A stretch of 64,000 bases of DNA, taken from assembly GCA_963693305.1 (NCBI GenBank), contig OY855915.1:19306222-19370221 (forward strand), written 5' to 3'. How positions within the stretch are numbered: the first letter of the stretch is position 1; every line of letters begins with the position of its first letter. Position numbers and translations under genes: made by a program. Under the pieces are notes generated by a model, which was not told the DNA's origin, searched no databases, and saw only the letters and a program-made list of their open reading frames with translations. This DNA is from Meandrina meandrites (Eukaryota; Cnidaria; Anthozoa; Scleractinia; Meandrinidae). Positions 33,801 through 42,800 of this stretch are shown here, in pieces.

Positions 33801-36800
33801 CGCTACTTGTTAATGGATAGCAGTAAAGTACAAAGTTGTCAAACGCAATTTATTCCTGAATTTTCAACAAAGATAGCCCTTGTCAGCTTGTGGTTTGCTA
33901 CATTGTAGCTCTGTCTTTTTTTTGCCCCTCACATCACACCTTAAGATAGACAAGTCAGATTTAGTTTCTCCAAAGTTGTTATATCAGTGTATGTGTACAA
34001 GGTGTCATGGTGAGGTTGCCATAGTAACAACTGCAATTAAGGGGGGTCCTTCTTAACTACTAAGTTGTTGCTAAGGAAGGTATCTAACCGCCATATTTTG
34101 GAAACTTGACCTGCTACGGATAAGCTTTTTACGCAACTTTGTTCAATTAAAGAGTCCTTCAAGAGTTTCAAATCACGGCCAAATTTGACAAGTGGCGTGG
34201 CCAGAATAGAAAAAACCCTAAAACTGAAAGGTCATATAAAACTGAAAGTTAAAATCAGTGCCAATAGATAAAGAATGTCCACATGCTTAATGCTTCGTAT
34301 AGGTTTTACAAAATTTGCATTATTGTAAAGGTTATGACATAATAAACACCCGTATTTTCAGACTTTCTTCAGTAGCGTTTTTTTCTTTCTTGTAAACGGT
34401 AATCCCATACGTAGGATTATAAAGAAGGCTATGTTATCTCCGATTCTTTAAAAAATTCAAAACTCTTCCTTTTTTCCTCCAAGTTTTAGGGATTTTAAAT
34501 TCTAACGCGCGGTTTAGGACTGGCACTAGTTATGCAGGCGCAATGTCAATATTTCAAGCAGGTATTTCCTGCCCCACAAAATTTACCATTTAGCGTTACA
34601 AAACGGTCGAAAATGGCTTGCCACTAAAACTGGTCTTCAGGAATTCCCTAGCAACTGGTCTAGATCTGTAGTTAAGAAGGACCCCCCTTAAGCTGTCCAT
34701 GTTGCGAACAGAAGGCCCATACCCTTCATAATTTGCGTATTGACAAATTTTTTGAAAGATAATGGAAACTAACCTCAGCCAAAATACATCCTAAAGACCA
34801 CATATCAATTTCAGGACCAAATGGAACACCAAACATCACCTGTATGAGGGAATTAAGACTGTATCAGAATTTGTTACTGTTTGTGCGGACATTTATATTT
34901 TTACCAGGGGTCCTACAAACATGTCCCTAAAAGTATTATGCACACAATTTGAAGGTATATTTCACAATGTTCTAAACTACAGGATGTACTGGATGCAGCA
35001 ATATTTGTTCACCTCTGGAGCTCTGTAGAGTAACGTTTGCAGTTCAAACTCGTCATAATACAAGGAAACCTGTAATAAAACAAAGCGGGTGTAACAGAAA
35101 TTAAACGAAAACATTTAAAATACCAAACTTGCATGATCAATCCAAATATCAAAATGCATGATTTACAATTTATTCAAAAGCAAAAGATAATTATTACATT
35201 ACATTTAATTTACCATCATTATAATTTATTTCACACATGATGCTTTCAATGTTTTATTTTTTAGTCTAACCCTTCTAAGAATGCAGTTTGCACTTACAAT
35301 TTGCCATCGTTCATTATTTATTTATGATGCTTTTCACATTGATCCTAGCAGTATGCAGGAAATGTGTCACATATGAACCTAGTAAACAGGTAAATGGCCT
35401 ACAGCTGTAGCAGGCTAACCAAAGTACATGTTGTCTCTCATAGAGAACATTCATCTTTATCATTTATTAGAAAAAATTTCTCTTTTTGTTTCAGTCTCAC
35501 CCTCTAAGGGATGCAGTTTGCACTTACATGTAAATGTCCTACCGACACTACATGTACATTATTTTATTAATGAATTAAATTCATAGTAAATAAATATTTA
35601 ACACGTGAAAGATTGTTGCAGTTTTAATGTACAAATGTGTTTACAAAATCTTCTTTGTACTACTGTTTATTCAAACACTTGCTATAAAATATTTGTAGTG
35701 AAACTTGCTACTAGTAGTAGTTTGCTGTTACCTCGCTGTGAACCCAGTGTATTGCATTCCCAAAGTCAACTACCTTTATCTTGATTTCTTCATTTAATTA
35801 AACAAGCCAGATATACATATACAACACTTAAGAGCTGGCTTCCATAAATCTCGCCTGGTAAATTCTCAAACTTGGCCAGAATGTAGGTCTAGTGGAACTA
35901 TTTATAAAAAAAAATACTTTAAGTTCAATCAGATTTTTTTTTACACGAACGGCGACAATGACGGTTTGAAAGCCCTAACAAGGGGTGCATACAACACATG
36001 ACTTAAAAATTTACCAAAAGCACAGTTAAACAATTAATATACATCATTGAAAAGCAGACATACTTGAATGGTCAAATGAGCAATTTGACTTAAAACATAA
36101 TATTTTCAAGAGTTTGCCGATTGCAGCACAGCAAAAAATGGAAAAATTGAGGGTGAAAAAACTCAACTTGGTACATGAGCCAGTGCTATAAAAATATATC
36201 CCAACGAAAGAGCAACATTTCGTCTTCCAATATTATATATGCAATAAAATTTCTGAGCTACCCAAGCAACAAAATTTGACAGTGCGAAATAAGAGAGGTA
36301 CCGAGCTTAAAAATCGCTATAAACAGCTGTGTATTGAATTCCGGAGTGTGTATTTAATTCCGGAGTGAAAATTTCACAGTAATTAAACGTCAAAGGCCAT
36401 ACTTTGTAGTTATTAGTCCTGGACGTCTTAGCCTCTCAGCCAAATGGACGCATATCAAGCATTTCGTGAATTGACAACACTGAAAACAGTTTATTGCAAA
36501 GTATTACGTCAGTGATAGTTTACGTCACCTTAAGTTTCTCGAAGGTTCTATTTCCGGATCTGTTGCCAAGAATATGATAACGATAAAAGTAAAAAAAAAT
36601 ATACCCGACTTTGCGTCGCTTCTGGAGTTGACACTCCATCGTATGGAAACTGAGATCGACATTGCTTTCGGCGATTCATAAGCTAGAAAAGGTCAAAGTT
36701 AACTTACTTTTCTGGAAATATTTCACTACTTAAATTGCTGTCATTTTCTGATTTAGTTGTTTGATCCTTTAACACCTGTAATGAATCATTTAGATACGAT

Positions 36801-39800
36801 ACCTTTGGTATAAACACGTTAGGAAATTCTGTTTTCCACATATGGTATATGAAGTAGCTCCGTTCGAGGACTGGCCTATCGCCCATCTCGTCCTTGTATA
36901 GCTGATACACAGAGAGTTTTGAAAGACAGGAAGGAAGGGTTCTCGTAGATGAATTTGGCATGTAGTCTGCATTTTTTGCAAACTTCCTGAACCATTCCAC
37001 CGCCAAATCATAGGCCAAGGTCTTCTGTCGCCTTCTAGGAATGTTTCCCTTTTTTTCGCCCTTTCTCACCTCTGCCAACCTGTCATAAAAACTAAGTAAG
37101 AAAATCACTGATCAGATAAGGCATCACTAATGATACGATACAAATAAGGTAAGACACTGCGAACAAGAATATTATACACTCACCATGAGGGTGCTATTGC
37201 ATGGATTATGCACCATGCTTTTGTGCAGACAAGAGCACTGTCAACCATCAAAAGGTTTCCCTTTTCCTCCACTCTCCCAGTCTCTAGCGCATTGTATACG
37301 TACGCCATTTTTTCCTTAGATTTTTCCCCCAGTACAGGGTCCTTTTGCTCGATACTGTGTTTGGACTCACGCTTTTCATGCATTCTTTTTTACAACAAGT
37401 GTCTTGTATATCTCTGGTGATTTTGCTGATGTTGCATTTTTCTGCGGCTTTTCCACTTGTCCGTCCTCCAGCTGAAAAGACAAACATTTTCCAGCTCGAT
37501 AAGAAAGACATGCTATCATTGTATTGATAAACATCTCTTTTTTACCCAGTAACTAATTTTCGCGAGTTAAAAAAAAAAGCCGTGAAATTTGATACGGGCG
37601 AGAAAAATTTGCAGAAGTTAGTGAAGCGAGAAAAGACCACGAACACCTAAAACAATAAGAATTTCAATATTTGGAAGTGCAAGGAACTCTGCATTTTCTT
37701 TTGCATCCTTCCTCTTTTTTTGGGCTGTTATCCTCTTTTAATATACAATCTTCATTCACTGTCCAAATTCCACGCGATTGAGCACATGATTTTACTTTAC
37801 CTGACATCAGCAAACTCCGACAGTGCGTTATTGACAATAACGCATAAAAATCGTGCATTATTGACAATGGCTTCAGCTGACAGATTTGCAGAAATAGTGG
37901 AAGAACAAATCCCTGAAATTATCAATGAAGCCGATACCTATAAATACCAAAACAAAACAAAACAAGTTCGCAACTACAAGTAAATTTGTTGACTTTAGAA
38001 ATGCAAGATTTGAAAATTGCAATTTTGCGTTCACTTAAAACATGTCAGAGAAAAGCGATTGACTTGCTTTAAACATGCTTCGCGCAACCTCGCTGACTTT
38101 TTTTTATGAATATTCTCAGCTTATGAACGGTTTTGTGAATGATTTCACGCCTCATTTATATTGAATTATGTATGGCTTTTTGTCATTTCTTTATTTTTAA
38201 ACTACGCCAGTATAATTTTGTACTACTTAGGTAGAACTGAATTCATATTTATTAAAATTCTTGTTCAAAGTTCGCGAAATTTTGTATTGCGTGCAGTGTA
38301 CTCAGATTGTATATTAAAAGGGTTAGAGGCTGTTAGTTCGTGTTTTGTTTACAAATACACGCACTTGCTGGCAGCACAATGAACTCGAAATTTTCAATAC
38401 TGCACTCGGCTACGCCTCGTGCAGTATTGAAAATTTCTCGTTCATTGTGCGGCCAGCGCGTGCGTGTATTTGTAAACAAAACACTCACAACAGTCTCTAA
38501 CCGATAATTATTAGCAGCTCTGTTTAGGAGTGAAAGTGCTACAAATATCGCACGATATTTCTACTCGTCTTATTTACCCCAACCGAATTGGTGCGTAGTA
38601 TCGCCACTAAAATCATGCATGACTCGTTAAAACATTCAGCAATGCTATACACTAAAATGCCTTTTAGACTATTTGTTAGTACAATCATCAAAGTTTCCAT
38701 TTTTAGGCTCCTGGCAGTTGTACTGAAATAACCGGCTTCGACAAAATTTAAAACACCTTTGCTTTGAACGTTCTCGTAATCGCACAACTTAATAATCAAC
38801 ATTCTCGCAAAAATATAAAATGTTGCAAACAACTTACCGCCACCAGTTTTGCCAGACGTTTTTCCATTTGTCCGTACCTTTTTTAGAAAGCATAAATTTA
38901 TCAATTAAACGGCACAAGAATAAGAAAGCATATATAATAAAATGTCTACAGCCGAATTTTCCATGTTGTTCGGTTGCTTTGAACGCTTAGTTTCCGCGTT
39001 TTATTGGATTGCTATGTGCCTAGTCAACATTAACGGGCGCTCTATTCACGATTAGTAGAATTCTACCAGTACACTAATGCAAATGCTGCAATGTGATTGG
39101 CTGAGCTATTGAACACTATCAGCCATTAGTGTGCAGTTGCCGAAGGTCGTCCACAAAATGCGACGTTTTTATCGTTTTTCCGAAGTTTTGGAAGGAAGTT
39201 CAAATGTAAATGGTTAATGAAATTCCCAAGAAGACTAAAAGAAGGACATTAGCGGTTTCTTGACTTTAAAAGCTTGAAATTATTGAAAAACGGGTACACG
39301 CGCGTAAACGACCGCAAATTTACCAAGGACAATTCAATGCGTGCGATTTTGTTAAAACGTTAAGTTCGATAATGCGTAGGAAAATAATTAGAAACCATTA
39401 TTTGCGTTTCTTTCAGTCAGAATTCTACTAAAACAATTAGATTATTCGCTCTCAATTTCTATGAGGTGATAGTTGATTCGGCCTGCGGCCTCATCAACTA
39501 TCACCTCATAGAAATCTCGAGCTCATAATCTAATTGTTAATTAGTGGAATTCTACTAGTACACTAATGCAAATGCTGCAGTGTGATTGGCTGAGCTATTG
39601 AACACTATCGGCCATTAGTATAAATCGACTAGCGTTCAATCACAAATGCCGTGCTCTGATTGGCTACGCTACCCACTATCTATTCTGTGATAGATAGTGA
39701 GTAGCGTAGCAGTGTGCCTTTGCTAACAAAATGACGGCCGCTTCTTTACGTTTGCGAAGTGTCCATGAAGAAGATTTAGTATGGACCAGCCCACTTTTGT

Positions 39801-42800
39801 AGAGAAACAGTCCACTTTACAACATGGGCCCATACACACCTATGGCCCCGTGTTGTAAAGTTGACAGTTTCTCTACAAAATTGGTAGGGTCTAGACTGAT
39901 TTTTCATGGTCCGTACCAAAATTTTCTCTTGGTGTAAACAGCCTTTAAATTACAATTCAGTACAATTCATATTCATTCAGCTTCTTAATGAACTCTATGA
40001 CTTAGATACTGGCCAGGGTTCTTACTTATCCAACTCCTCACTTCCTTCCTGGCCTAAAAAAAATCTTAATCCGGGTGCATTACCAATATTGTGTTGGGGT
40101 ACCTCAAACTTGATTCCAAAAATTAAAGTGAAAAAACAAATTAAAGCTCTGCTGCTTCGACTACAAAAACATAGCATATCAAAGTTTTGAAATTTGAAAG
40201 TACACTGCTACACTGCATGACTTACAAACAACTGGACAGTTTTGGAAACACGTAGGATATCTGCCTTGTTCAGCTGCTGAATGCAATCTGCCTCCTGCCG
40301 TAAGAGAAGTGAAAAGTGGTCAGCGGTTTATAAAACTATAAAAAATGAATGAAGTTAAAAGTTTAGAAGGAGATGTAGTATCCAAACTGCCGATACGTAA
40401 AAGGGGTATGATTTGTCTTATGATTACCCCCTTCCCCTAGACATTTATGCAACCATAACGAGGCATGATAAATGTTTGTGGACTGAGTTGGGATGTGGGC
40501 AAGGAAGGAAAAAAATAATGTTAAATTGCAATAACTTAAGTCAGGCCCGTAGCCAGCATTTGCATGGGATGGAAGGGGGGGGGGGGGGGGGGTGGGTTGT
40601 GCATGGGCGCTTCCGGCACTTAATTCTGAGCGCCGCAGGTGCGAGAATCTTCCCCCAGGAAATTTTGAAAAGATGGGTTACCCATTTCATGCAATTTGGA
40701 AACAGTTTGCTAGGAAACAAGGCAGGCAAAAGTTAAGGACATTAGGTAGCATGTATCTAGAATCACACAATTTGGTCCAAAATATACCACAAAAATCTGC
40801 AAATGGCGGACCTTCAACCCAAATGACAATATTGAATGTAGATAGCAGGGTTCATACAAAAATTCGCAACCATTTTCATGGTTCAAAATAGCAGCCGGCT
40901 GTCGGCGGTAGCCGGCACTTTGACGACACTTGCCGGCTACTTTTCACCGAAGAAATATAAAATATCATGCCTTGATCGGCCAACTGAAATCAAAGTTGCT
41001 GTAAGTTGAAGGAAACATTTTATATCAGACAATAAAGCAGCTACAGGGCTAGAAAGTGCGACTCACTGGTGGCTAACGCGACCAAACTTTCATCTTTGGC
41101 GACTAAAACTTCTGGTTTTGCGGTTTAGTCGCCAATGTGGCAACTTCATTTCAGATAAATAACGGGCCGCCCCACCTTCTCAGGTATTGTGTGCCTCCAA
41201 AAAATTATATTGGAAGATCTTATTTACTTCTCAAACATTCAAAATAAGAAAAGAAGTCAAATTGCTCCAATCCATTATTTCGCTTTGCCGTAAAATATTT
41301 TCAGTTCGGAAAACTTGGAAATGGCCGACTGTATTTGAAATCGCCCCAGAATGCATTGCAAGCCCATGGGTACGTCATGTATGCATATGGATTGTGTCCC
41401 TTGAAAACGCATCGCTCTAGCTTAACAGCCGGGAAAAAAATGAGCCTTGACAAAAAAGCCGACAAATTCAGGCTAAAAACGAAATTTTATTTTGAACCCT
41501 GATTTTTCAAGGACCAAATTGAATTTTCAAGGACCACCTTCCAGGAATGTAATTTAAAAGATGGTATATAAATGAACATTCCCAGTCCAAGCTAATAGGT
41601 TTCTATGGCCTTAAGTGTTTGCTCCATCCCCTTTTTTACATTTTTCAGTTCACTTAATTGTCTTTTCTCTTTATTAGCTGCTTTTACACCTGTGTTTTTC
41701 AGTGTTTGAAGTTGCTTTTCAGAGGAAAAGAATACCAAAGTCCATGCAAAACAATTTACTTTCCACCCTACTACATTTAAAGTCAAAGAAATTTAGATAC
41801 TTTTCAAGACTGTGCGAACCCTGGATAGTCGAAACAGAAATACCATTTCCCTTTATTTATTTTTTGGTATATATTTTTCACAATAAGAGGACTTCCAAGG
41901 CTCGTGGGTGGGGGGGTGGGAGGGTGGGGGGGGGGGGGGGTGGAGGGGGTGCAGATGCAGCCATCGCAATAACAATAAAGATTACATGAATTAAGTGTAT
42001 TTTGGTGATATATCATGTATGTTGTGGTTCAATTTTATCCTTGGTGTAAATTTTACATGTATTTTCTTTTGTTTTAAACTCATTATCATACATTAAAAGA
42101 GAAATGAAATTTGAACCAAGGATAAAACTGAACCACAATATGTATACAGTACAGCACTACACGCTTGACAGTACCTGAGCTCCAAGTCTTGAATAATCCA
42201 GATGCATAATTTTCACGGCAACTGGCCTCTTATCAGGATGGAAAGTATCCTTTGAGAAAATAGTTATTTTAGCACACCCAACAATAATAATAATAATTAA
42301 CACAAAACCAGGTATAAAAAGCAAAGAATTTATTCAATTTACCAGAAATGAGAAATTATTACTGGATGCAAGCTTAGCAGAAAGCAGAATTTCAGATAAG
42401 AGGGTGTATTAGGTATCAGCTGCTTGACCCAACAAATTAAGAGAAAACTTCTAATAATTTGGTGGGTCGAGCCATTTCAATTACAATTGATAAACCCCTT
42501 GGAATTCCTTCCTTGACACCTTGCCCATGGAAGGGGGAAGGGGGGGGGGGGAGGGAGGGAAGAGAAGCACAAAGTCATTAGCCAAATATTACAGAATGCA
42601 TCTTAAGACTGGGCGTGAACAATAATAATATTTTGATTAATTTGAAGTACTGAATGGCAATCATTGCAGCAAAAATTTTATGGCGCTGTCATTAATTGTG
42701 AACTACTGTACCTAACGTACAACTGACATGTTTTATTTTCTCACCTCTGCAGCAACCAAAACTGATGACTGGCCTTGACCAATAACTTGAACAAATTTGT

